Assembly: GCF_003347495.1 (NCBI RefSeq)
Contig: NZ_QCXY01000001.1
Location: 806,001-870,000, forward strand
Length of the DNA: 64,000 nt
Direction: 5' to 3'
DNA from: Pleomorphovibrio marinus
Lineage (GTDB): Bacteria; Bacteroidota; Bacteroidia; Cytophagales; Cyclobacteriaceae
Shown here: piece by piece, positions 18,638 through 27,029 of the stretch
Position numbering within the stretch: the first letter of the stretch is position 1
Layout of the letters: the number at the start of each line of letters is the position of its first letter
Position numbers and translations under genes: made by a program
The notes under the pieces: model-generated
Told to the model about the DNA's origin: nothing
The model's input: only the letters and a program-made list of their open reading frames with translations
Database searches by the model: none

Positions 18638-19660
18638 ATGTTACGGATTTTATCCCTACCTATTCGTGTACTCTGGGCCAAAGTAAAAAAACGGTTCGGA
18701 AAACTCGAAAAAGCCAAGTTGGAAGTTTTTCTGGCCTTTGGCAATGAAAATGAACTCTACATTAAAGGAAGAGTGGTAGAAGCCTATAAGCAGAGCATAC
18801 CCTCCCCCAAGAAAACCTCCTTACAAAACATCCTGGCGGCAATGAGAAGGTATGCAGGCAGCAGCATTCCCGAGGTAGAAGTGATGATGGAGGTAGGAAG
18901 TATCCGAAAAACCCTAACAACAAATGAGGAAGGCATATTTGATGCTCACCTTTTGGTGGAAAACGAAAACGTCAAAACGGCCTATTTTAAGATCCTCCCC
19001 GATGAAGGGATACTGCCAGAAAAGGAAGAGGTTTCGGCCTCCTTGTCCTGTTATCCATCCCAAACGGAAAGTGGAATAATCTCTGACATCGACGACACGA
19101 TTTTGATATCGCATGCCACCAAAATCGGAAAGAAATTTTGGCTATCGGTATCCAAAAACTCCTATACCAGAAGGCCTTTTCCCGGAGTCAGCGAGTTTTA
19201 CAAATTCTTGAATATGGGAGGTAAGGTTCCCGTATTTTATGTTTCAAGCAGCGATTGGAACCTGTTTGACTTGATCTACGACTTTTTGGTCTTTCGAAAT
19301 ATCCCAAATGGCCCCCTCCTGCTCAAAGACCTGCATGTGAACCTGAAAAACATCTGGAAATCCGGAGGTGGGGACCATAGCCACAAAATGGAAAAAATAG
19401 ATCTGCTCATGGGACTTTATCCAAAGATGACCTTTATCCTAGTGGGTGACAGCGGACAGCATGATCCCGAGCTATATGCCCAGGTAATCGAAAAGCACCC
19501 GGGTAGGGTAAAGGCAGTATATATCAGGCGGATCGGCAAACTATCTCCAGAAAGAGAGCAAATCCTTGGTAAATATGAACCTGAGATCGATGTGGCTTGG
19601 GTAAAGGACACCAAGGAGGCCTTGGAACATGCAAGGGAAAACATGCCGCTTTCTAAATAA
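18638..19660 (+). CDS. App1-like phosphatidate phosphatase domain protein (DUF2183)
   Basis: A 340-residue protein with the catalytic domain of yeast App1, a Mg-dependent phosphatidate phosphatase of the HAD superfamily. The motif SDIDDTI (near residue 150) holds the DxDxT catalytic site. The family segments RRPFPGVSEFYKFL, FYVSSSDWNLFDLIYDFL, GPLLLKDL and ILVGDSGQHDPELY follow in order. The N-terminal 120 residues are a beta-rich region (FLAFGNENELYIKGRV) common to bacterial members. There is no signal peptide, so it is likely cytoplasmic. It is the last gene of the ABC exporter operon, which hints that the exporter deals with membrane lipid composition or damage; this is inference from position only. 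Confidence 0.85.
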   Translation: MLRILSLPIRVLWAKVKKRFGKLEKAKLEVFLAFGNENELYIKGRVVEAYKQSIPSPKKTSLQNILAAMRRYAGSSIPEVEVMMEVGSIRKTLTTNEEGIFDAHLLVENENVKTAYFKILPDEGILPEKEEVSASLSCYPSQTESGIISDIDDTILISHATKIGKKFWLSVSKNSYTRRPFPGVSEFYKFLNMGGKVPVFYVSSSDWNLFDLIYDFLVFRNIPNGPLLLKDLHVNLKNIWKSGGGDHSHKMEKIDLLMGLYPKMTFILVGDSGQHDPELYAQVIEKHPGRVKAVYIRRIGKLSPEREQILGKYEPEIDVAWVKDTKEALEHARENMPLSK

Positions 19661-19981
19661 GGACAGCATCTGTTTTGCCTCTAAAAAGCTCCCAGGCAGA
19701 TTATTGTCCCATCATTCTTATGCAACCATACCAAACTTTTTGACCATTCGGCGTTAGAAGCTATCTGCTAGTGATACATTCCCAATATGGGCAAAAAATG
19801 GGAAGGAGTTTTGGAAATCGACTAAATAAAACTAGTTTATTTATAACTATTTTGTGAACAATTTCTTCCCTGTCTTGTCTTTCTTTAGAGGATTTATGGT
19901 TAAATATGATTTATATTTTTAGCCTTTGGTTATATTTATAATCCAATCCTGAGTAGGTAGGTAGATTGCATGTAAACCCAA
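19661..19981. other. Intergenic region upstream of the ECF sigma gene
   Basis: AT-rich spacer without coding potential. It contains 7-bp inverted arms AAATAAA/TTTATTT around ACTAG (about 19823-19841). Two near-promoter boxes occur (TATTTTG near 19849, and TAGCCTTTG with one extra spacer base near 19920). The sigma gene promoter is probably here but no exact consensus match was found. Confidence 0.3.
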
Positions 19982-20605
19982 ATGCCGGACAATATGAAAA
20001 AACCTGGACTAAAAGCAATAGACCCATTGTTTATTAACAAAATCCGAAAGGGTGATGAAAAAGCCTTTGAGGAATTGTTTGACCAATTTGGGCAAAAAAT
20101 TTATGGACTGTCCATAAAAATGGGAAACTCTCATGAAGATGCAGAAGGGATTGTTCAGGATGTGTTTTTAAAGATTTGGCAAAAGAGAAACTCCATCAAC
20201 CCCAATTTATCCCTTCCTGCCTACCTGTTTAAAATTGCTAAATCCATGATAATCCGTAAAAAAAGGAGACAACTTTTGGAACTCTCCTACCTGAGGATGA
20301 AAGCCCTACAAGATGCTAGGTTTGGGTTTCAGAATGACGAGGACATTGTGATCTTTGAAGACTTAAAATCGCATGCGGAGAAGTTGGTAGAATCACTACC
20401 AAAGGGACAAAGGCAGGTGTTTTTGATGAAAAATAAAGAAAACCTTTCCCTTGATCAAATAGCAGAGGCGCTAAATGTGCCCAAAAGGAGAGTTGAGAAC
20501 CAAATTTCCAGAGCCAATAAAACCTTAAAAACCAAACTTTTAGCCAAAGAATGGGGTATTGCAAGCTTAATTTGGATAACAAATGCTTATCTTTTTTTTT
20601 ATTGA
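19982..20605 (+). CDS. FecI-like ECF RNA polymerase sigma factor
   Basis: A 207-residue extracytoplasmic-function sigma factor. Region 2 is visible at about residues 25-90 (FDQFGQKIYGLSIKMGNSHE, then AEGIVQDVFLKIWQKR). Region 4 with its helix-turn-helix is at about 135-190 (LPKGQRQVFLMKNKENLSLD, then QIAEALNVPKRRVENQISRA). The C-terminus ends in a hydrophobic tail (IASLIWITNAYLFFY), seen in many Bacteroidota FecI homologues. An alternative start is Met5. The next genes encode a FecR anti-sigma factor and an STN-domain SusC, so this sigma most likely activates the susC-susD promoter when the SusC transporter senses its glycan. Confidence 0.92.
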   Translation: MPDNMKKPGLKAIDPLFINKIRKGDEKAFEELFDQFGQKIYGLSIKMGNSHEDAEGIVQDVFLKIWQKRNSINPNLSLPAYLFKIAKSMIIRKKRRQLLELSYLRMKALQDARFGFQNDEDIVIFEDLKSHAEKLVESLPKGQRQVFLMKNKENLSLDQIAEALNVPKRRVENQISRANKTLKTKLLAKEWGIASLIWITNAYLFFY

Positions 20606-20689
20606 ATCCATTTTTTTTCATTTTTTCAAAAAACTGATGAGCGTTTACCAGCACTTATGTCTATATATAAGTAGAGGAAAGCAAACATC

Positions 20690-21667
20690 ATGGATAAGAA
20701 TAGTCTGTATAAAAGGTTTTTAAAAAACGAACTTAGTGAAAAGGAGCTGTTCATTTTTTCCCAATGGCTTCAAACCAAAGAGGCAGAGGAATTTTTAAAT
20801 GAGAAAATGGATTTTCCTGAAAACCTTGAACATCAGGAAGCTTTTTCTTGGAACGGTCAAAACTTGAAGGACAAAATTCTTGGGGAAATCCAGGCTTCAA
20901 AATATTCGGAAGAAAGAAAGAATCGCCAACTTTGGACAACTAGGATAGGAATTGCAGCCTCGATTTCCCTTATCATAGGATTTGTTTTTTTGATGGAAAC
21001 AAATCCCGAAGAACCCCAAGAAATCACTCCCACAATAATTACCAAATCCAACGAGCCTGGGAAAAAGACCAAACTTCAACTTAAGGATGGATCTACGGTG
21101 TACCTAAATGCCGATAGCGAGATTTCCTACCAAGAGGAATTTTTGTCGGATAGAAAAGTGGTGTTGAAAGGAGAAGCTTATTTTGAGGTAGCTAAACATC
21201 CGGAAAGTCCCTTCAGGGTTTTTTGTGAGGACCTTGAGACCAAAGCCTTGGGCACCTCCTTTAACATTAGGTCTTTCGAGCCAGGGGTCATCGACATAGT
21301 TTTAGCCAGTGGTAGTATATCCGTAACCGGAAGTGGGGGAGAGGAACTGGAATTACAGCCAGGTGAGGGCGTACGCAAAACCTCCTCCATTGCCCCACTC
21401 TCAAGGTATAAGGCCGACGTGGAAAAGGCATTGCTTTGGAAATCGGGAATACTCCATCTCGATAAATTGGGCATTGAAGAAACCTTCAAACGGCTGGAAA
21501 GATGGTATGGAATCGAAATAATTGTCACTGGCAATACACCGAAAAATGGAAAATTCTCAGGGACATTTACGAATAGTGAAACTTTGCCAAACGTATTAAA
21601 AGTCCTTCAGTACTCAACGGATTTTGACTTCAGTATTGACGGAAAAAAAGTGAATATCTCATTTTAA
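20690..21667 (+). CDS. FecR-family anti-sigma factor / signal transducer
   Basis: A 325-residue inner-membrane protein. The N-terminal cytoplasmic part (residues 1-80) would hold the sigma factor. One transmembrane helix follows (IGIAASISLIIGFVFLM, about 84-101). The periplasmic part has the FecR domain (TKLQLKDGSTVYLNADSEIS, VVLKGEAYFEVAKHPESPF, LGTSFNIRSF) and a C-terminal DUF4974/secretin-like repeat (EETFKRLERWYGIEIIVTG). It contacts the STN domain of the SusC receptor encoded next. It lies 84 bp after the sigma gene and 168 bp before susC, with a stem-loop in the second gap. Confidence 0.92.
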   Translation: MDKNSLYKRFLKNELSEKELFIFSQWLQTKEAEEFLNEKMDFPENLEHQEAFSWNGQNLKDKILGEIQASKYSEERKNRQLWTTRIGIAASISLIIGFVFLMETNPEEPQEITPTIITKSNEPGKKTKLQLKDGSTVYLNADSEISYQEEFLSDRKVVLKGEAYFEVAKHPESPFRVFCEDLETKALGTSFNIRSFEPGVIDIVLASGSISVTGSGGEELELQPGEGVRKTSSIAPLSRYKADVEKALLWKSGILHLDKLGIEETFKRLERWYGIEIIVTGNTPKNGKFSGTFTNSETLPNVLKVLQYSTDFDFSIDGKKVNISF

Positions 21668-21716
21668 AACCAAAACCCAAATTGCCTATGGAACAACCCA
21701 TTTAATCCTAAAAAAT

Positions 21717-21747
21717 CCCGGAGAGGTACTGGTACTACCGCTCCGGG
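21717..21747 (+). promoter_or_regulatory. Stem-loop in the fecR-susC gap
   Basis: CCCGGAG (21717-21723) pairs with CTCCGGG (21741-21747). After an A/G mismatch, GGTA (21725-21728) pairs with TACC (21736-21739) around a 7-nt loop. No U-tract follows, so it is not a classical terminator. It may be an mRNA-stability or attenuation element in the leader of susC. Confidence 0.5.
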
Positions 21748-21835
21748 GTGAAGATCAAACCCACTAGCTGATTCATTCACCCAAGGGTGTGTTAATCAGC
21801 AATGTAACTGTACGTTCAATCTAACATTCTAAATT

Positions 21836-24800
21836 ATGAAAAATTTATTACGCATTATAGTAATGTCAGTCAAATTCATCCTATATGGATTCTCTTTTGC
21901 GGTTTTGACGATGGCCACCACTTGGGCAGGATCAGCTAATGGCCAGGTAAAGAGCATAGAAGAAATTTCTGTACGTCTAAACCATGATGAGTTTCGTGTA
22001 GTTGAAGTTTTCAAGCAAATTGAAAACAGTACGGAATTGACGTTTTTTTATTTCGATAGAAATGTGAATGTCAACAAAAAAGTAAAACTTAACCTTATAG
22101 AAGGTTCGGTAGCTGATATTTTAGCAGATATCGCACAGCAAACCCGATTAAAATTCAAACAAGTAAACAATACTATCTCGGTCAATAATGCCGGGGGTAC
22201 GTCCAGAAATTCTATCCCCATTGCGGTAGAAGAAATGGAGATCTCAGGCACCGTGAGAGATGAGGGTGGTGAGCCACTTCCGGGAGTAACCGTATTTGTG
22301 GAAGGCACGTCTTCTGGCACCGTTACGGATTTGGACGGGTATTATTCCATTTCCACTCCTGATGAAGGTTACTTGGTATTCTCATTTATTGGATACAAGC
22401 GCCAGCGGGTAGCCATCGGATCTTCTACCACCATCGATGTCAATCTGCAACCCGACGACAGCTATTTGGATGAAGTGGTGGTAACTGGCTACGGAACGCA
22501 GGTAAAAAGAGAAGTTACTGGAAACATTTCCTCTGTAAAGGGAGACGATATTGCTAGGGTACAAGTTCCTTCTTTCGATGCGGCACTTCAAGGCAGGGCT
22601 GCAGGTGTCCAGGTCAATCAGGGAAGCGGAGTCCCTGGAGCCCCGTCCCGAATTTTGATCAGAGGAACTTCTTCCATTTCAGCCGGTTCAGAACCACTGA
22701 TCGTAGTGGATGGCTTTCCTCTGACCCAGGAATTATCCGGGCAAGGCGGCATCAACTCCTTCATGTCCATTAATCCTTCAGACATTGAAGACATCCAAAT
22801 TTTGAAAGACGCCGCCGCAACTGCCATCTATGGTTCCAGAGGCGCTAACGGCGTAATTCTGGTCACAACGAAATCGGGTAAATCTGGGCAAAGCAGTGTG
22901 AATTTCAACTATAGCTACGGTGTCCAGGACCCTGTAAATATGGTGGAGTTGGCAAATGGCAGACAATGGTTAGGCATGGTAGATGGAGCATTTGCCAATG
23001 ATGGATTTGATAGGCCTTGGGATCCTGTAGTGGATAGTGGGCTGGTCAGTGCTTTTGTGGATAATCCAAATGCCTATTTTACAAGGGACATGGCTCAAAA
23101 TGTTGCAAATGCAGGTGGCACCGATTGGCTTTCACCGATTTGGAGGCAGGGAACCTTGGAAGATGTGAACATTTCAGCGACTAAGGGTACCGATAGAGCC
23201 TCTTATTATGTTTCCTTGAGGTATCAGGACCATAAGGGTTTGATGAATACCCAAAGGTTAAGGACATATGGTCTACGAACAAATCTGGATTTCAATATTC
23301 TGGATAATGTCAAAATTGGGATAAACAACAACTTCAACTACTTTGCCAATAACCAAGGGCAATTGGGCGGTAGCAACCAAGCTTTTCAGGGAGGTGGTAG
23401 GCCTGACCGAGGAAACAGGGGTGGGTATGGTTCAGCAATCGGAGGCGCAGTTCCGGTCATCCCCATTACTTTAGATGATGGCTCCTATTTTGACCCGCTT
23501 GGGGGTAGAAACCCTGTGGTGGCTAATCTTCCCAACAATTATGAAAATAGCACGGAAAACTATAGAAATATTGCTAACCTATTTCTAGAATACCAGCCCT
23601 TGGAAGGATTGACTTTGAGGGCTGAGGGATCGGCAGATATTTGGTTTACCCGCTCTAGGATTTACGCCAGTGATGTAATCCGTGAATCCAGGTACGGAGA
23701 AGTGGGCAACACACAGCGAAACAACCTCAACCTAAATGCATATGCCACCTATAATACTTCTTTTAATGACCATTCCTTTAATATAGTGGCTGGGGCAGAA
23801 CGGCAAAGGAGAAATTTTTTCCGTACGGATGCACGTGCAGAAAACCTGGTTTCCTCCGATTTTAATATAGGGGAAACTGCCGGGAACAATGTGATTACCC
23901 TTGTTCATGGCACATTTCCCGAGTTTCGTATTCAAAGTTATTTTGGAAGGGTTAACTATAACTATAAGGAAAAGTATTATGCCATGGCCAGCTTTAGGCG
24001 AGATGGTGCTTCAGTATTTGGAAGGGATAATCGCTATGGCTATTTCCCGGCACTTTCTGCTGGTTGGATTCTATCTGAGGAGGATATTTTCTCTAATCTC
24101 GGCCCTATAAATTTTCTGAAGTTAAGGGGTAGCTACGGGAGAACAGGAAATGCTGATATCCCGAATGTACTCGAAAACCAATATGTCACTTGGCCGGCGT
24201 ATTCCTTTGGTTCTGGTATCGTTCAAAGCGTAATTGGCGTTCCCGATATCCAGTGGGAAGAAATCAACACCATCGATTTTTCTTTGGATTTTGAGGCCTT
24301 TGAATCCAGGATTAGTGGTTCCGCAGGGTTTTATCAACAGGATGTTAATAACATGTTACTCCTAAACCCCATCCCTGCATCGCAAGGAATATTACTGGGT
24401 TCCTCTTCCATCTGGACCAATATTGGAGACTTGCGAAATACAGGCTGGGAATTTTCTCTCAACACCGTAAATATCGACAAAGGAGGGTTTCAGTGGAGGT
24501 CTGAATTCAACCTCACTTTGGTAAGGGATGAGGTTCGAAGGCTGATCCCTCAGCTGGATGAAAACAACCTCGGTATAGTTCAGGGAGCAACCATTACAAG
24601 GCAAGGCAACAGGTTAGGTACCTATTTTATGGCTGAAACTGCGTTTATTGATTCCCAAACTGGATATGAATACATCTATGAAATAGATCAGGACCTATTC
24701 AATGAATCCGGAATCATCAGAAAAACAGGAGAAACCGTCTTGGCCACTCCAGCCAACGCACAGCAAAATAGAGTGGAGCTGGAGGGAAAAAGCGGACTGC

Positions 24801-25327
24801 CTACCTATTTTGGGGGCTTCCAAAACACCTTCTCCTATAAGGGCCTTGAATTGATTGTTTTCTTTTCTTTTCAGGGAGGAAACTATGTTTATGATGGAAA
24901 TAGATATAGGGTGACTGGGGGTAATAATTTCAGAGCGGACTTGGAACAACGCTCATGGACACCTGAAAATCCAGATGCCGATTTTCCAAGACAAAGTCTG
25001 ATGTACAGAACCAGAGAAAATGAACCATTGGCTCAGCCCGGAAGTACTTCCTTGTATCTTCAGGATGGATCATTCCTACGGCTTAGAAACGTTCAACTGA
25101 GCTACAATATTCCACCAGAGCTTTTAAGCAGAGCAAAGATAAAAGGTGCCCGGGTATTCTTAAATGGCACGAACCTGCTCACCTTCACCAATTTTGACGG
25201 GTATGATCCAGAAATCGCCAATTTTGACTCAAATCGGCAAAACAGGAATCTTTTACAAGGTTTCTTGGGTGGAAACCCCTTTCCGCAATTAAGGACCTTT
25301 ACTGGTGGCGTTTCTTTGACCTTTTAA
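21836..25327 (+). CDS. SusC/RagA TonB-dependent glycan transporter with N-terminal STN signalling domain
   Basis: A 1163-residue outer-membrane receptor. It has a signal sequence ending near ANGQ (about residue 37). An STN domain (about 45-115; LNHDEFRVVEVFKQIENSTE, VADILADIAQQTRLKF) is the part that talks to FecR. A carboxypeptidase-regulatory-like domain follows (ISGTVRDEGGEPLPGVTVFV). Next come the SusC signature stretch LDEVVVTGYGTQVKREVTG and a plug domain (LQGRAAGVQVNQGSGVPGAP, ILIRGTSSISAGSEPLIVVD, LKDAAATAIYGSRGANGVI). The remainder is a 22-strand beta-barrel ending in an aromatic residue (GGVSLTF). With SusD it imports oligosaccharides; the STN domain marks the sigma/anti-sigma regulated class. 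The glycan cannot be read from sequence. Confidence 0.96.
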   Translation: MKNLLRIIVMSVKFILYGFSFAVLTMATTWAGSANGQVKSIEEISVRLNHDEFRVVEVFKQIENSTELTFFYFDRNVNVNKKVKLNLIEGSVADILADIAQQTRLKFKQVNNTISVNNAGGTSRNSIPIAVEEMEISGTVRDEGGEPLPGVTVFVEGTSSGTVTDLDGYYSISTPDEGYLVFSFIGYKRQRVAIGSSTTIDVNLQPDDSYLDEVVVTGYGTQVKREVTGNISSVKGDDIARVQVPSFDAALQGRAAGVQVNQGSGVPGAPSRILIRGTSSISAGSEPLIVVDGFPLTQELSGQGGINSFMSINPSDIEDIQILKDAAATAIYGSRGANGVILVTTKSGKSGQSSVNFNYSYGVQDPVNMVELANGRQWLGMVDGAFANDGFDRPWDPVVDSGLVSAFVDNPNAYFTRDMAQNVANAGGTDWLSPIWRQGTLEDVNISATKGTDRASYYVSLRYQDHKGLMNTQRLRTYGLRTNLDFNILDNVKIGINNNFNYFANNQGQLGGSNQAFQGGGRPDRGNRGGYGSAIGGAVPVIPITLDDGSYFDPLGGRNPVVANLPNNYENSTENYRNIANLFLEYQPLEGLTLRAEGSADIWFTRSRIYASDVIRESRYGEVGNTQRNNLNLNAYATYNTSFNDHSFNIVAGAERQRRNFFRTDARAENLVSSDFNIGETAGNNVITLVHGTFPEFRIQSYFGRVNYNYKEKYYAMASFRRDGASVFGRDNRYGYFPALSAGWILSEEDIFSNLGPINFLKLRGSYGRTGNADIPNVLENQYVTWPAYSFGSGIVQSVIGVPDIQWEEINTIDFSLDFEAFESRISGSAGFYQQDVNNMLLLNPIPASQGILLGSSSIWTNIGDLRNTGWEFSLNTVNIDKGGFQWRSEFNLTLVRDEVRRLIPQLDENNLGIVQGATITRQGNRLGTYFMAETAFIDSQTGYEYIYEIDQDLFNESGIIRKTGETVLATPANAQQNRVELEGKSGLPTYFGGFQNTFSYKGLELIVFFSFQGGNYVYDGNRYRVTGGNNFRADLEQRSWTPENPDADFPRQSLMYRTRENEPLAQPGSTSLYLQDGSFLRLRNVQLSYNIPPELLSRAKIKGARVFLNGTNLLTFTNFDGYDPEIANFDSNRQNRNLLQGFLGGNPFPQLRTFTGGVSLTF

Positions 25328-25346
25328 CAACCTAAACTCCAAGAAA

Positions 25347-26891
25347 ATGAAAGCAATAAAAAATATAACTATATGGATAGGTTTGGCCGCATGTACCCTT
25401 ATAAGCTATTCCTGCAATGATACGGTGTGGTTAGAGGATGTTGGTACTGTCTCTAATGGTTTTGTAGAACCTAGAAACACCATGGATTTGGAACAATTGG
25501 TTAATGGCGCCCTATGGGTAGCAGGTGGAGAGGGTGGTTTTCGAGGCATCCACGGAAACCAGGCCATCTATTCTGCTACCATTGCCGATGCAGGGAAATT
25601 AATGGATGGGCTAGGCGTAGTAGGGCAAGATGCCATTGATTGGTATAACCGTGACTTTTCAAACAATGCCCATGCACAGCCTACCAGAAATTGGCAAGCG
25701 GGGTATGCCGTACTCCTTGCAGCCAATGCTGTAATCGATTGGGTAGAGGAAAATGGTCCTTTCGAGGATGCAAATACACACTGGACACCAAGAATACTCG
25801 GGGAGGCACACTGGTTGAGGGCCTGGGTAAATTTCGCCATGGTTCGCATTTTTGCACCTCCTTATGGGGCAAATAATGAATTTCCAGCCATTATCCTCAA
25901 AGACAGAATGCCATCTGGGGCATTTGACAATCCAGGGTTGAGTTCCGTTGAAGAGATTTATCAACAAATCCTGTTTGATCTAGACCGAGCTCTGGAATTG
26001 CTACCCGAACAATATTCCCCGGATAGGGATCCCCCCGCTTTCGTAGACCGACAAGACCGGATGGCTGCTCACTTCTTAGCCATGCGGGTGTACTTTCAGA
26101 TGAGAGACTGGCAAAGAGCCGAGGAGCATGCGGACGTGGTACTTAACTCAGGGAGGTTTCCACTGGATCAAGACCCCATTGAGGCATGGAACAAAGATCA
26201 GTTTGGGGATAAGGGAAATGAAGTGGTATTCCAATACGTGACATCAGGACCACAGACCAATTGGAAACCACCTGTGATCTCCAGGTGGTTAGGATATGCG
26301 GATCCCAATGGCAGGTGGAATTTTTCCAATTTCTTTAATAACAACCAGATCATGTCCCTTAGCGAGCATTTCAAAACCATAACCGGCTGGAACGACCATG
26401 AAGAGGCCATGAATGACAAAAGGTACAGCCAGCTCTTCTTAAGTTTCGAAGCAGGAGAAGACCCCAGGCCAGTGTACCAAGCACTAAACCAAAGGGAGGT
26501 ATGGGCCCACAAATGGTACAGGGCTGGAGAAGCCGAAGCCAGCAACCGGGTAGCCAGCCTTCCATTAATGAGGTCCGCAGAAGCTTACCTTACAAGGGCC
26601 TTCCTTAGGTTTATGGGTGGCAATGATGGAGGAGCAAGAGAAGATCTTAATGTGGTGCGAAGAAGGGCGGGACTGGAGGATTATACTGGTGCCCTATCTG
26701 CTGAAGTGATTGAAGTGGAAAGAATGAAGGAATTGGTTTTTGAGGACGACAGGCTTTATTATCTTCAAGCTACCCAACAGGAAATTCCAAATGGGGATCG
26801 TGGCTCAGGGGGTATTTCTTGGAGTGATAGAACCTGGCAACCTATTCCACAGTTAGAAATCGACCTAAACCCAAATATCAGTCGAGAATAA
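25347..26891 (+). CDS. SusD/RagB glycan-binding lipoprotein
   Basis: A 514-residue surface lipoprotein that caps SusC and captures glycans. The lipobox ISYSC places the acylated residue at Cys23. The mature protein is helical with TPR-like segments typical of SusD (NWQAGYAVLLAANAVIDWVE, ILGEAHWLRAWVNFAMVRIF, MAAHFLAMRVYFQMRDWQRA) and the C-terminal RSAEAYLTRAFLRFMGGND and VERMKELVFEDDRLYYLQ. It lies 19 bp after susC and is plainly co-transcribed. A strong long-stem terminator follows, separating the transport pair from the enzyme genes. Confidence 0.95.
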   Translation: MKAIKNITIWIGLAACTLISYSCNDTVWLEDVGTVSNGFVEPRNTMDLEQLVNGALWVAGGEGGFRGIHGNQAIYSATIADAGKLMDGLGVVGQDAIDWYNRDFSNNAHAQPTRNWQAGYAVLLAANAVIDWVEENGPFEDANTHWTPRILGEAHWLRAWVNFAMVRIFAPPYGANNEFPAIILKDRMPSGAFDNPGLSSVEEIYQQILFDLDRALELLPEQYSPDRDPPAFVDRQDRMAAHFLAMRVYFQMRDWQRAEEHADVVLNSGRFPLDQDPIEAWNKDQFGDKGNEVVFQYVTSGPQTNWKPPVISRWLGYADPNGRWNFSNFFNNNQIMSLSEHFKTITGWNDHEEAMNDKRYSQLFLSFEAGEDPRPVYQALNQREVWAHKWYRAGEAEASNRVASLPLMRSAEAYLTRAFLRFMGGNDGGAREDLNVVRRRAGLEDYTGALSAEVIEVERMKELVFEDDRLYYLQATQQEIPNGDRGSGGISWSDRTWQPIPQLEIDLNPNISRE

Positions 26892-26903
26892 AATTGATCC
26901 GAC

Positions 26904-26994
26904 AAAGGCTGCTTCAATTTTTTCTTGCAATAAAGGTGGTTCGCATTTTATGCCTCTACTTCTTACCTTGCAAGAGAGAGATGAAGCAGCCTTT
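26904..26994 (+). terminator. Long-armed stem-loop terminator after susD
   Basis: AAAGGCTGCTTCA (26904-26916) pairs perfectly with TGAAGCAGCCTTT (26982-26994), followed by more T. A second nested stem is CTTGCAA (26924-26930) with TTGCAAG (26968-26974). It probably ends or attenuates the susC-susD transcript before the enzyme genes. Confidence 0.7.
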
Positions 26995-27029
26995 TTACTT
27001 GAATTTAAAAAGAATAAACCCAAACAAAA

